A stretch of DNA of 64,000 nt from Grifola frondosa (lineage: Eukaryota > Basidiomycota > Agaricomycetes > Polyporales > Grifolaceae). Position 1 is the stretch's first letter. Every line of letters begins with the position of its first letter. The notes under the pieces are model-generated. The model was not told the origin of the DNA and made no database searches. It was given only the letters and a program-made list of their open reading frames with translations. Of the stretch, positions 11,326 to 26,318 are shown piece by piece. The stretch is from positions 1 through 64,000 of the forward strand of contig LUGG01000041.1 in NCBI GenBank assembly GCA_001683735.1, read 5' to 3'. Position numbers and translations under genes: made by a program.

Positions 11326-11815
11326 CCCTTTGCAGATACTGAGTAGTCCCAAGCGAGAAAAAAATAGGATAGAGTTCCAGATGGTAGTAGACTCAAGCAA
11401 CGCGTCGGTTCATTCGCGACACCGTTACTGTGACTGACGCGTCTGTGGCGCTATAGCGCACGTGATCGTGAAGAAACATAGAACTTGTCGCTCGCTCGGC
11501 CTTCAGACGGGAAGGAGGCTCTGACGGTCTCTGCGGAAGAGTTGGTGATCGAGCGTAGTTGCGTAGATCCTGTGTGTATAGTGTGACTTGTAGCATAATT
11601 ATCTGTGTTGTAACTGTTGTTGTGGTAGTACAAAGCACGAGCTGATCCGGAAGGCGTTTTGCAGCAACATACGACGATCCTAACACAGTCCCGTGTTCAA
11701 TAACTTTCTTGACTGACATTCAAGAAGACAGAGGGCCGCAGTTATAATTCCAGGACCGTATTCTAATTTGCTATTACGTGTCGTGCAAAGTACCACATCG
11801 TAGCACACCCGGAAC
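11326..11815. other. Intergenic, CTF18 promoter and ABC transporter 3' flank
   Basis: 490 bp between minus-strand genes. No gene is seen; frames such as 11393-11719 lack recognisable content. It contains two ACGCGT boxes and a CACGTG just upstream of CTF18. Confidence 0.6.
11400..11442. promoter_or_regulatory. Pair of MCB-like ACGCGT boxes upstream of CTF18
   Basis: ACGCGT occurs at 11400-11405 and 11437-11442, about 75 and 112 bp upstream of the proposed CTF18 ATG. A CACGTG palindrome is at 11459-11464. In yeasts ACGCGT is the MBF (Mbp1/Swi6) element that drives G1/S genes including replication factors, which suits a clamp-loader gene. The same hexamer also occurs inside the NADH dehydrogenase gene, so chance is possible. 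Confidence 0.35.
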
Positions 11816-14800
11816 TCAAGACGATGACGCGCCACTCGCCATGACATATAAGCTTTCTTTGTCTCCGCTCTCATCTACTAGTGCACGAAGCATCCCCTTC
11901 TCGTTCTTCAGCAGTTCGCTTGGCTTGTCGAACTCGACCTGCATAGAGTTGTCCGTATTTGAGTCACGCTTCCACTGAAGATATTGCTTAGACTTACGAT
12001 ACGTCCCTCATCAAGGACCATCTACGTTGCAACCTTGTGAATTCATCTCCAACAGATTCAGATAAGCCACGCACAATTTTATCAGCATCCATGATAGTTT
12101 GGAGGCGGTGAGCAACTGTGAGCAGTGTCACGTCTTTATCAAGCTCGGTCCGCAAAGACCTTTGAATGACAGTGTCTGTCTCGTAGTCTGTGCGGTGGTC
12201 ATTAATACCATCGATTTACCCAATGCACCCGCATCACTTACCGATTGCAGAAGTTGCTGATGACGTGCAAACAGTCAGACAAATTACCCTCGGTAGGAAG
12301 TCGATATCTTACCTTCGTCCAGAATCAGAAGTTTGCTCTGCCGTACAATGGCTCTGGCGAGTGCCAAGATTTGCCGTTGCCCAACAGACAGATTACCGCC
12401 CCCACCCGAAATTTGGCTGTCTAATGTTATGCGAGCTTCCTCAGTCTCATTTTGCAGCGAGAAGAGTCCCGCAGATCGGAGAGCATCATTGAGCACGGCG
12501 TCATCATGTTGAGAGAACGGATCGAGATTTTGCCGTATTATACCGCTCATAAGTTCGGGCTGCCACATCAGCATTCGCATCAGCACATGTCGATGATGAC
12601 AGACTGATACGAACCACTTGGGGTATGATCGTGACTTTGGAGCGAAGCGCATCCAAATTAATGGTATCTGTGGGAATCCCATCATAGAAGACCTTGCCTT
12701 CAGTCAAGATGCACCGCAAGAGGGACAACGTCAAGGAGCTCTGTGTAAAGGTTAGCGCAGACACGTTGAGAACGAAATGTTGAGCATTGCCTTGCCACTT
12801 CCTGTACGGCCCACTGATGTATGGAACCTAGTTAGAATTACAGAGCGAAGGGAGCATGATGGACGTCTCACCGATTCCGACACGTTCACCCGACTTCACC
12901 TCAAACGAAATATCATGGAGGACTTTGGGTCCATCCTGAAGCATGGAATGACGGTGAGAATCATCACGTGTCAGATTGGAATATTCGAACCGATGAATAA
13001 CGCGCAGAGAGCTTCTCCACTCGAAGATCGCCACTTGCCGGCCAGTACGCTGGAGGGACACCGCCCTCTGTCGGCTTCGCTTCCTGCTCAACGACGAGGT
13101 ATTGTTGTACGCGCTCTAGACTGAATCGGCGTTGTCAGTTAGCTCTACGACCTCTTCAGGTACTAACGCACCTATTCCCTAGAAGATGAGGTTATATTAG
13201 TAAACGTGTTGAATTAGCTACATAGGCGGACTGCGCACCAGAAACTTCAAACATGTTTAGTGTCCTAACCCACCAAAGAATGGAGCCACTGAATGCCGCT
13301 AGATGAAATCATATGAACATGGGTGTGAGTTGGCTATTAGATCAACTTACCAGCCATGTTCAATGAGAATCCAGTATCTGAAGCGCTCATTCGTGCTACA
13401 TAGGTCAGGTAGGCAGCCAAGCCGGAAGAAAACAAGGCTCCAATTAGATCAACGCGAATGGTTACCCAACTACGTTGAAATAGGAAGATAAGAAGACAGA
13501 TGCCGTAGAATGTTCCTAATACTCGCCGATTCAGGTTGTAGCACGTCGTTGAAGCACGAGTATATCGATCGATGCGCCGGTACGACTCCTCTATGAACGC
13601 TTTCTGGGCGCCGTAAGCACGGATAGATGCTATGTCGCAGTCAATCAACGCTTTATCACCAGTTCATGAACTAGACACTTACTTAGACCTGTAATTGCGC
13701 CGCCAATGTGTCCTAGGAGTGGCCCGCGGGTGTTGCTCATTTCGCGCTTCACCGGCAGTTGAGCTTTCATATATATCTGTCCGCACAAACCCCGAGTGCG
13801 CCGACAACTATAGCGGGAATCAAGAAAATAGGCGTCATGAGCACCACAGCGCTGACTTTGAGGAGCAAATGAGCTGAGATCTCGGTCACTCCCAGGAGAC
13901 CCCTTGCAATCTGCCCGTCAACTGTTATGATATAAGCTTTAAAAAGTAATGACTGACAGTGCTCGACCTACCCGCATTGATGTCTTCTGTGCAGCGAGCA
14001 ACGATACGTGATGTAGGTGTCTGGTCGAGCCATCTGAAAATTCGATAGGTGTGAATTGCGCTCGGATTTCTGAAGACTTCAGAAATGACGCACCTGAGGG
14101 TGGTCCCAAGAACTGAAGTTATCAGTTTCCGATGAATGACTTTCGATGCCTTCAACGAGCCAATGACGAAATACAAGTAGCCAAGTGCATACAAAATAAC
14201 AGAGACCAGCACAAGAAGACAGTACGTGCTCAGATAGCTGTATCAATTCTATGAGTTTGCATTGAAATCTGAGGAGATGATACTCACAAGGGCACTGAAA
14301 CTTCGGAAGAGTGATGTTCTTCGTATTGTGACGCCCAATACCCAAGGAACCAGATCTACAAAGGCATCATTCGGATACAACAAACGATCTCGGAAAAGAC
14401 GAATACCTGGATGTTCATTGATATTTGGCCGATAGTAAGTGTAGCCAAGAAGACGATCCAGAAAAAGATCGGATGTTCACCCAAGTTCGCGATGTATAGC
14501 TTTACTATATCCGGCCCTCAGCAACCACGAGCCGTCAATCAGACCCTCACCTACGTGCGCTCCATCCGACATGTCCCATTTCTATCTCCTCTGCAATGAC
14601 CAGCTTTCCGTCAGATTTCTCCACCTTGTCGTCAACCGCCAGTTCATCCGCGTCGTATTCCTCCTTCTCCATTTCTTTGACCTCTTCAGCGAGCTCCTTT
14701 GATAACTTCGCGTCCTTGTCGAGCGCGTTGGACAGAGAGCCTTGACTCAGAATCCGACCATCGGATCCAAGCGACACAACAAAATCTGCAATAGGACTGG

Positions 14801-17800
14801 CCAGTGCGATGTTGTGCGTCTAGTCGAACAGAGATGAGAAGAACTATTAGATACAAAACATGCTTGGTGTAAACGTACCACCAAAAGGATAGTGCGGCCG
14901 CGAAGCAAGTTACCCTTGAAGCATTTCTCCACGATCCACCGGGCAGTATGCACATCGAGCGCCGCCAGGACCTGGGACGCAATGAGGACGAAGGATCACG
15001 TTTCTTCGTAAAAAATACCCACGTCATCAAGGAGTAATATCTCCGCGCGAGAGTACACCGCACGAGCCAGGGTAATACGGGCCTGCGGTAGGTCATGTTA
15101 GTTACATGCAAGCATCGTACAACAGAGTCTTAAATAACCTTTTGGCCTCCACTGCATATCGAAGCTGTTCAGCGAAAGAAATATTGAACAACATTTCCGC
15201 ACACACCTCAGAGTGGCTCCCTTCTCACCAACTTCTGTGGCATCTCCAGCATCAAACAAGCTCAAGTCACGTTTGAGTGCACATTGCTCGATCACTATTC
15301 CATGGAGTCGATCAAATTGTGGGTGAACTGAGTAACACGGGTGAGACATTACCTTGGTTGTAACGCTCCTCATGGAACGGAGAACCGAACAGGATATTAT
15401 CCTAACAATGCGCCGGTGAATCCTCGCAATGACATAGGAGTAACTGGGAAGAACTTACCCGGATCGTTTCGTTTTGCACCCACGACTCCTGCGCAGCATA
15501 AGCCACGCCGCTTCCCCGGGGAAGGCTGAAGAACGAGTCAGGTCCAGAAGGTATGTAGTGCATCTCGCCTGTTGCGAAACATACGAAACATCAGTGGTAC
15601 GCAGGGCATGGAAGATACGCATTTTCGCACCCAGCAATGCCATCAGCAGAGAGGTCTTGCCAGAGCCCGTAGGTCCAACGATGAGATTGACACAGCCACG
15701 TTTGAAGATCAGTTCGTCTTCGATCCTGAGCTTGAAGACCCGTTTGCGGGAGCCACCAGGCGTAGTCACGGGTTCCTTGTCGATAACCCAGGTGAAAGTT
15801 GCTTGGCGCAGACCAAGTACGCTCTCGTCAATGTGTGGCTTCGGAAGCACGAGTTCTGCTGACGTCGCGTCCGGATTGTCCGAGAACTCATCCAGGAGCT
15901 CAGCCTACAAAATTTGATCAATATCTTGCGCAGTCGAAGGAAGAATTTATTACACACCTTGTGCAAGAATTCGGAGATACGTTCGAAGGACACTTTCCCT
16001 ATGGTGGAATAGTCAACTTGGATGTCAATTAATGGATGACGCGTGAATCACCTTGAATAATGGCTGGGAGCATGTGAAAGATCTGTTGTAGTTGCATATG
16101 CAAAATATCAAATACTAAGGAAGAGATCAACAATCGACTTTCCCAAGACTCCTGGACATATAGCATACCAGTCATCGCGGAGAACACAATAGAGGCTTTA
16201 AAAGTATCAGCAACTGATATATGGAGACTCTCTGAAAGGAACTCACCTGTGAGTTCTTGTTTCATCACCACCGTCTGTATAACAAATGACAAATAAGAAA
16301 CAAATCGCGGATCACTGGTCATGGCACGCACGTAAGTTGTATAAGTGGCGGCCATAGTTGCGACGGGTACGCAATAGCTGAACTCAACATCAGCATGATG
16401 CTCCGAAAGAAAGCCGTCGAACCTACTTCACAACGTTGATGAGTAGCTCCAATAGCTTCGACTTGCGTATATGCTTCAATTCGAAGTCTCGCTGCTCATT
16501 CAACTGCGCTGCAATCCGCGGTTCCCAGCCAAACAATTTGACCATGCGGATGACGTTCATCGCTATGTTGAGAATCAATATCACAGTCGCAAAATCTACT
16601 ACAGATAGGGTAGACGCACTTTCGGTTACCGATTGAACGCGAACATCCGTCTATGTCAATATGAGCGTTACGAATCAGCGAAAGAGCAACATGTATCTTA
16701 CCGCTTTCATCTTCTCGACTTGGACACTTTGAAGCAGGCGGCTGACGGAACCCGGGACAGGGAGCAGAGCGATCATGACAGCAAGCCCTACGAACGCACT
16801 GTCAAATTTACGACGATCGGACTTGATTCCCTGCAAGAGAGATGCGCGCGCAGCACGAACCTCCACCCGAGAATTGCGTACAGGAACCATATGGAGACCC
16901 CGATCTCGAAGGGTGTTTCAAAAACTACAGCACGGAACAGACGGAATTCAGCTACGTTCTGGCGCAGATCAAAGAGACGTACAGAAGACCAACATCCAGG
17001 CGCTCGCATCTATGATATTCTGCAGATCAGTCGTTACGAGGTTGGTAATCTTTCCGACATGGTTTCCGCCCTTTGCGCTCTCTGTCGACGCAGGACGGTC
17101 CGGCTTCGGTGCAGCCTGAGTGGCCTCAGAGGGGGTTCTGGAAACCTGCTTGCCCTTGCTATTGCTGCTGCTCCCGCCCTCCGCGGTGTCGGAGAGGTCG
17201 GTATCCTCCGGATCCTCGAGGAGCGAGGTTTGCTCGGGAGTCACGGCGGCTGTGGTGTCATCGCTGCCCTCGTACGTCTCCGAGACTTCCGCTTTGACAC
17301 GTATGCGCAGGGTGTGCTCGAAGACTACCTCCGTGACCATGACCTGTAGTTTGACCAACACTCCGCCCTGCAAAGAAGCCGGCTGTCAGATGCATTCGAT
17401 TTCTGCCCGAATATGAATGGAAATCGCACCATGAGAAATTGGTACCACTGCATGGCAAGCGACTTGAGTACAGGACCAAAGAGCATCATGGCGATCCAGA
17501 CCCAAGGATAGACGATGGCACCTTCTCCGCGGGTCTCCATGTATCTGATAGTCACAGTGTAAACACGAGCATGCATCAATTGTGGTCATACGCACGTGAG
17601 AAGTCGGTTGACACTGAGGGGCGACAGGAGCTGCAAGAGCACCTCGGTCGTGAGCATCAGAGTCATGATCAGAGTTTCAAATCCTGTCAGCGCAAGTCAG
17701 GTGGAAGACGTTGCAAATGAGAACGGTACTCCTTACTGAATATTTTCATCAAACCCCAGAAGATTGGGCGGTCCGACTTCACTAGGAAAGGATCGAGGTG

Positions 17801-19152
17801 CTGTGATGTCATTGGTTGCCGTCCGCATCAGAATAAGTTTCTTGACTCACATGGAAACCACGTTTGACGAGATTCTTTGTCCAGTAATGGTCCGCGAGAG
17901 TCGGCAACTGGTCAAACGAGAGGTGGGGAGTACGATATGCCACCCAGATTATATGGTCAAGCCAACTGTAAAGAACTGTTGACAGTATCGAGGCCGTCTG
18001 CTCAGCATTTGGCTCTAAATTTGGCTCCTACAAGGATTATTAGCCGCCAAGCATAGCATAAAACGTGCAGAAAAAACCAACATTGGGATGAAACGGAATA
18101 TACTTCCGCGGCATGAGAAGAGGCACGACCACTGCGGCGATCGTCAAGAGGGTGATCTTTACCCACAGGATACTTCCCTCGGCTGCATCTGCTGGGGTAA
18201 TTGTGAATGTGGCCCAAGGCCAAACATCTCGGTAAACGTAGACCGCCCAAGTCAAAACGAGGACAAGAGCTAGATGTTTGGTCACGAGCATGCTGAAGGC
18301 ACGCGGAGTTGATACTGATGACAGCACTAATAGAGATGTGTACGCCTGATGTTTCTTGCGATCAGAGAAAGAATTAGTGACTCAATTCAATTTACTTACG
18401 AATGTTATGCATTGTCCGATTTGCGGCCATGCAGCCGCAGTAGTCGTGGGCATCGCACTGTTGTCTTTCTGAGTAACTGCAGAAACAACGGAAAGACTGA
18501 ACAGTCCCAAGCATGCTACAAGTCGAGTGACTTTGAAGGCTGTCATGGCGGGTCCTCCGAGTCGGTTGACCTTCCTCTGTATGCCGGAGATAGCATGTGC
18601 TGCATGCGCATCCTCTCCATTGTCGCGCGCATCAATAGAATGTACTTCTGTCGCTGGGAATGTTGTTTTATCCGAAAGCTTGAATGCGATACTGACGTGC
18701 AGAAGTAACACAAGGAGTGACACTCCAACAGCATACGCGGGAAAGAGAAGAGAGTTCGTCCAGAAGCTGACCCGATGTTAGCGCGTGCTTGGCTCACGCT
18801 CTGCTAAGCACGAATCGCGTACCTTTCAGGCTCTGAGCTCTCTCCTGCGAAGCGAAACGGTGTTACTGGAGTCTTGGGGCGCAGATTATCTAGCGGTAGC
18901 AGTACAGGGTACTGGAGATCTAAAGCCTCCATGGCAAGTAATGTTATCTTGAGAGGACGCGGCCCCCGTTGAGTCAACACCATCTTGAGGCGCTGTCGAT
19001 AGTAGGTGGGAATGTTGTTCATGCAATTCATCAGCGAGACGCTAAAATGGCGGTCCGGATAAGCTAACCTGAGAATCCTCTCCAACCTCCCATATGATCC
19101 ACATGTTGTGCCCGACAGCCCGCCCCACGAGTGATGCAGCTATGCTCGTCAT
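11816..19152 (-). CDS. ABC transporter, ABCC/MRP family full transporter
   Basis: This is a large ATP-driven exporter with the ABCC layout TMD0-TMD1-NBD1-TMD2-NBD2. It resembles fungal Ybt1/Bpt1-like vacuolar or plasma-membrane pumps of conjugates and organic anions. NBD1 has Walker [19 protein letters not shown], signature [14 protein letters not shown] and Walker [22 protein letters not shown]2 has [18 protein letters not shown], signature [16 protein letters not shown] and LLILDE. Many hydrophobic segments lie in 18.6-16.1 kb and 14.4-13.3 kb. An acidic insert (about 17.1-17.3 kb) and a Lys/Glu-rich linker after NBD1 (about 14.6-14.8 kb) are visible. The stop at 11816-11818 follows VMASGASSS. 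The start is uncertain: the ATG at 19152 gives [18 protein letters not shown] with one more intron, while the ATG at 18932 gives [17 protein letters not shown] directly. I found no frame break. The substrate cannot be read from sequence. Confidence 0.9.
12741..12790 (-). other. GC-AG intron inside the NBD2 Walker A codons
   Basis: On the minus strand the exon ends GGC AAG (the GK of VGRTGSGK). The next bases are GCAATG rather than GT, and the acceptor ACACAG leads to AGC TCC TTG (SSL). Removing these 50 nt restores the Walker A motif in phase 0. No GT donor nearby gives the same join. Confidence 0.7.
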
Positions 19153-20180
19153 TTGTCCTAAAATCTCTCAGCAGGGCACAGATAATTAATTGAGGACATA
19201 GCATTTATTGAAGCTACTCGCTGGTGGTCAACATCTAGCACACATGATCGACAGCCACCGGCACTGTGTCGGCAGCTCGGCCGATCACTCGGCATTTCTC
19301 AACTCCGACGAATGGGCTTGAGGGCGCGTATTGAAGCAGACTACATATAGATCTGTCCTCCCATCTAAAAAAAAAGATCACTCATTTTTTGGTATGCCTA
19401 TGGGAGCTAGTCATAGTATGCATCCTGCCCTATGTGGATGGTAACTGTTACGTTCTCAAACGCTCAGTTATTTCTCAAGTTACAGTGGTTTCGCCCTAAA
19501 GTGATGGTTTGTGAGTAAAGTTTCATAATGACTTTAACTGTGAGGCTTGGTAAAGCTTGGTAATATTATGCACCAGCATCTCAACTTCCACAAAATTTCA
19601 CCAGGGCCCATCACTGTCATCATTCTCTGCGGTCATTGACTTGCCATTATGCCGACGCACAAATGCCGACGGCACTGGTAAATGGCGCTGCATGATTGAT
19701 TGGTTCTCTTACACGCAACGATTTCACGGAAGAATATGTACTGTGCATTCGACGATTTTATTGTTCATACCAATGATGCGTCCTCCTAGCGGAGTTCCAC
19801 CTTCACGTTTCACTTGTCAGGTTGACTGTGCAACTCTGTGCAATCAGTATTTACGTCCATGGATCTTGATATTTTGTCTAGATCTTCCCCATCTTGTACA
19901 TGATGCACCGAATCTCAGTTGAGTCTCCGTGAGCGGCGTGCCTCGCCTGGTTCACCGCTTCCCGCAGAGATCGCTGGGTGCACGTCTCGGCAAATATTTG
20001 ACCAAAACCAGCGGTCATGGTGCGTATTCAGCATTGCTGAAATAATTATGTCTACGTCAAGGCGGTAGTATAGTAAGTACTAGGATACGTGAATGATGAC
20101 GGTGCTACCGATGTATGTGTCCGAAATGCAGAATAAGTTATTGCATGAACGTCCAAAACCCTGTAGTGGAGGTGAAGACT
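19153..20180. other. Intergenic, about 1 kb, no gene seen
   Basis: It separates the ABC transporter 5' end from the aminotransferase 3' end. It is AT-rich with short A and T runs (19366-19390). The 19557-19922 frame has no recognisable protein and no splice context. Confidence 0.6.
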
Positions 20181-21929
<1,749 letters not shown>

Positions 21930-23169
21930 GTCTGCACTAGACATTAGATGGTCACTAGGTAGCGTAGGCTGAAGTACAATGTGAAACTGGTTAGGAGGAG
22001 GATAGTGAGTTTCACCGAGAGCGTACCCGAGTATTATATACCATAGATCAACGGGTCAGAGCGGATAGTAATGCGAATACGAGAGCATGCTGGCCAAAGG
22101 CTGTGATCCGGATGCATATCCCCCGCAACAGGTACTACTACGAATCACATCTCGTCTATACACTGCATGAGACAAATGGTCAACTTGTTCAGCCTAGATG
22201 TTCATACATAACTGCAACCGCGCAAACTGCCGTGTAGAACCGGTCGTATCGGATCCCTACTGTGAAAATCGTGAGAGACACAGCAAGCGAGTCCGGAACC
22301 TGACAAGGCGGTGTTTTCATCGGGGTGGACGAGCTAGCAGTGGCTAGGGTGTAAAGCGCCGTTTGTGGAAAAACGGAGAGTTACATCAGTCAATCAGTCA
22401 ACGGGCGGCTGAACGCCGCTATTTCCCGGTCTAAGTTCTGCCTGTCCCGCGAAACCTTGCCACCGGGCGTCGCCAGAGAAGCTCCCTTCACACATTCCTG
22501 GACATGGTCGGGCTCTTGTTCCATGTTTGACGTACCTGTAGAGAAATCAGGAGCGGCGTTTGGTGGCAGTAGTGCCTGACCCCACCGCACGACCATCATC
22601 AAGGTTGAGCGTAAACACGCAGACCCTGAATGAACTCTATCATTATGTCCGTTACACCGTTTCAACCGCGACACCTGGCGTGGGAGATGGAACCAGCACA
22701 GCATACTGGAACTGAGTCATAGGTCATATACGGGCTTGTCAGGCTCTCGCTTATAGTTTGCACCATAACAAGAAAAAATTTCTGACAACAGTTTGACAAA
22801 GAGTACCGCATCCTGATGTCATGGTCGACAATGACAAGGACCGAGAAAGTATAATATGTTTGCCTCCAGTGAGATCCCTTTCGGTTTTGGGAGCACATAA
22901 ATGAATAACAGTGCGAGCAGTGTACGCGGTGGTCGTCTTATAGAATCAGTGTTTCCTAATATGGCCAAATTCCGTGTACATCCGCGATACTTACACCCAG
23001 AGGTCCAAGACGACCATGACCAATGAATGCATCGTGTATGCAGTCTGATGGTAAACTGGAAGACGCCGTATAGCGTTAATCTAAGTACATGGTCATCAAG
23101 CGCTGCTCAGATCCTGGCTGTAATTAATAATGAAGACACCCGCTGTGCCGATTCTAACCGCGGGGCATA
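21930..23169. other. Intergenic, 1.2 kb, no gene seen
   Basis: This lies between the aminotransferase 5' end and the HEL2 3' end. Frames at 22390-22704 and 22662-22898 on the minus strand carry no recognisable motif and no plausible exon structure. Most of it is probably promoter and spacer. Confidence 0.55.
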
Positions 23170-25729
23170 CTATGTCGGGAACGACCCAGCGTGAACAGCG
23201 TTTGTTTCTGCTTTCCCTTCCCCTTCTTGCGGACGGTTCCGCTCCCGCCCGACTGTTCCTTCAGACCTTCGCCGTCCACAGGGCCCTCGACGGGCGTCGA
23301 AGCGCCACTTCCCCCGTGTCGTTCGGTCCATTCTTCCCCCACCGCCCCATGCAGCGACGGTAGGTACAGACTCACCCAAGATATTGCGCAGCGATTGGTT
23401 ACCGGTAAGTGCGGCCTTTGGAACGCGCGGAGCGGCGGTCGTAGGCAGCTCGGGGAACGCCGCCTTCGAAAGAACCGGCGCTCCGCGCGCGGGGGCGTTC
23501 GCACCGGGCCCTGGCACCGATGTCGGACCACGAGGCATAGGCACAGGCGCGACGCTGGACGACGCCCATGGCGTAATGCGCTGCTGCTGGCGGAAGGGCG
23601 TCGAGGGCCCTGCCGCCTGCAGGGGAGGGAAGCGCTCGGGCGGACGAGGTGGAGGTGTGGAGGTGGAGGACGCTGCTGCGCGCGCGACCCGGTCCCAGAC
23701 CTGGCGGGAGGACTGTGCGGAGGATCGCGAGGCGGTTGAGTGTTTAGCATTGAGAACGCGCCCGCTCGTGACGCCTGCCCATTCAGTGCCAATAGCGGTG
23801 GGGACGAGTTCCGGGAATTGACCGCGCTGCTGCAAGATTACATGTGAGAAGGAGACGGAGACATGGCAAATCCCCGGGCATACCTCGATTTTGAATCCGT
23901 TCCAGGCATTCAGTAGGTCCCTCTTTTTGTCCTCCTCGTCAAAGAAGTCCACAAGCACGTTCGCGACGCTTGCCGTGCCATCAAGGTTGCGGTCCAGGAT
24001 GTTCCACACTGTCGAGATCAGGTCGCGCGCGGCGGACTCGGAGGCGCGGTACGAGCGAACGGCAGCCATAATGGCAGGCACGGCAGTTGCTGCATTCGGT
24101 GCAAGCACATTTACCCGCGCAACCAGCGCAGCATACCGCCTGTCAGGACGTCAGCATACGTCACTAGCTATCCGACAACACTGATGGTCCACCCACTCCG
24201 AGTCCACATCTGCCGGCGCCGGAGACGGCGTCTCGCGTCGGCTGGGCTGCTGGCTCGCAGGAGGCGTAGTGAAATGCTGCGTTCCACCATCCGCCGTCAG
24301 ATTCCCACTAAACGCCTCTCTTCGTCTCGCCCCCGCAGTATGTACCCGTGAGGGCCCGCCCGGGGCGCCGGTGCAGGCGACGGGTCGCGATCACGCTCGC
24401 GATGGCGTCCACGTCTCCCGCCGCCGCCAACCTCCTCGAACTCGAACGCGGCAGGTACCCGTCGCGCATCCTTTTTGTCGCGGGCAGACATGTCGGCGCC
24501 ATGATCCTCTACCATGTGTGCCTTCAGATCCAGTGCAGTGCCGAAGACAACGAACTTGCGCGCGAGACACTGGGGTTGCATGCACGGGTGGTGTGCATGC
24601 ATGAAGTGTTGCTCCTGCGTAACTTCCGGCTGAGGAGATAGGAGCAGATCGAAGGAGCTGCACGACTTACGAGGGCGTCATAGTTTCTGAAACTGAAGCA
24701 GAACGTTAGACGGCGCGAATTTCTGCGTGGGACAAGCGACTTACTACTGATCTTTTACCTCGTTGCGTTTGCAAACGAAACACTCTTCATGACGCTCGCG
24801 CATGTGCGCATAGAGCTCGTCGTCACCGAAGAAACACTCGCGGCAAAATTCGCAAAGGGGTGAACGCCGCCCTCTATCTGCTCCTTCGGATGTGCATTCT
24901 TATGCGATCTTCCCATCGAAGGGAGATGCAGCGGGAGCTGGGACGGCGCATAGAGCGCGTGTTCGTGCGCGAAGACTTTCTTGAAGCGAATGCAGAGATC
25001 GCTGTGATAATGTCAAGGAGATGTAGAGCAGCAAGTGGCGCTGAGACGCACCACATCAGCTTGGCGTGCGTAGCTCGAGTATGCAGCTTGAGGTCGCTCC
25101 ATCCATTTCCGATGTAGTCGCAATCGGGGTCGGGGCAATTGAAGCGAAGGAGAATGAGTGTTTCCTCCATCATCTCGGCGGTCTCGAATGATATAGAAAG
25201 CTTGGAATCCTTGTAAGGAATCTTGTCAGGGGTGAATGCCGACCATGTCGCATCCGGGGATGTGGTAAAAATCACCGACGGCTGTGATTCCTGTGAGGTC
25301 CATCCGATCAGTACTCGGACGAAGGATGAGAACGATGGGGTATTCCCCGCCTCAACACCGGTATATAGATTTTACCTTGCAGAACGTACATTCCATCTTC
25401 TTGTAGAGAGCTCTGAGTCGGAGCGCACAGACATGACAGGTGCGGTGATTGCATTCGGATAGAGAGTAATACTTGACAGGTTCTGCGCATATCCAACAGA
25501 CTGCCGCGTCGTCTACGGTCGATACGTCTACTGCATCCGACGCGTTCGCTGCATTGGTTTCTGATGCTACAGACGCAGCAGCTGGGAGTTCTTCGGAGGT
25601 CGGAGCAACAGATTTGCTGCCAACCGTTCGCGGCGCCTTGTGTCCGCCACGACCTCTGTTTCCCCCCCGGCCGCCACGACGCCCAACGGGACGATTCATA
25701 CGAGTCTGTGTTGTTGTTCCGGAAGACAT
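23170..25729 (-). CDS. HEL2: E3 ubiquitin ligase HEL2/ZNF598, ribosome-collision sensor
   Basis: Hel2 ubiquitinates 40S proteins on collided ribosomes and starts ribosome-associated quality control in the cytosol. The start is at 25729 (MSSGTTTQTRMNRPVGRRGG, an Arg/Gly-rich leader). A C3HC4 RING follows: CWICAEP, then CNHRTCHVC, then CTFCK. After the first intron come C2H2 fingers (FNCPDPDCDYIGNGWSDLKLH; a CEFC..CFF segment ending HMRERHEECFVCK; CMQPQCLARKFVVFGTALDLKAH). A Pro/Arg-rich linker leads to a conserved helical region (MAAVRSYRASESAARDLIST) and a C-terminal FPELPTTAAPRVPK motif. The tail reads KGKGKQKQTLFTLG in one frame and SFPT-stop (23170-23172) in the next, so one base seems missing in the CCC at about 23184-23188. 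Without it the frame ends at 23154. Confidence 0.88.
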
Positions 25730-26318
25730 TCTAGTGAAAATAACGTACGATGAGCAGGACGGGGGATGGGGAAGAGGGAGGGTGTAACTTCCTTATTTGG
25801 CACGTCTCTGTGATTGTAAGATATGTCACAGCGTGATCATTACGTGAATAATAATATATGTATATTGATAAGTCGAGATCAGGTAATCAATATGCGACAT
25901 GTCGATGTGAAGACTGTGGTATTATACGTATCACAATACTCACGCCCATAAATATTCTCTTATCTCCTCTAAGACAAAGTCTTAAATTGAAAATCGCTAC
26001 GATCTTCGAAAGAGAAAGCTTTTCGTCTTTGAAAATTCAGGGTGGAATTGTTAGATCACGTGGAAGTCACTGGTAGAACACTGAAAATGAAATGAGTTGG
26101 CCAGGCATACTTATCTTTGTTGAAAGACGTGAATGATCAGTGAGATGTCGGCTTTTTGATGGATTGTTGGGCCTGATGAGTTCTCATCTCGGCACACAAA
26201 AAGAAATATCTCACAACAATCAGAAACAGGCAGCAAACAGACTCAGAACTTCCCATACGCTGCATACCTCTTATACCCATGCATCATTCCCTCTTTGCGC
26301 TGTCGACATCTCCCTCCC
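25730..26318. promoter_or_regulatory. Divergent promoter region, HEL2 / methyltransferase
   Basis: 589 bp between two genes pointing away from each other. No coding content is supported. It is AT-rich in the middle (25850-26050). Confidence 0.5.

Noticed and set aside
16633..17349. 238-codon plus-strand frame inside the ABC transporter
   Set aside because: It lies antisense over well-supported transporter exons and introns and has no recognisable motif.
22390..22898. Two adjacent minus-strand frames in the 22 kb gap
   Set aside because: They are short, in different frames, and unlike any known protein; no intron joins them sensibly.
23154..23739. Overlapping long frames on both strands at the HEL2 3' end
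   Set aside because: GC-rich sequence keeps several frames open. Only the HEL2 frame gives family motifs; the others are repetitive Arg/Pro/Ser strings.
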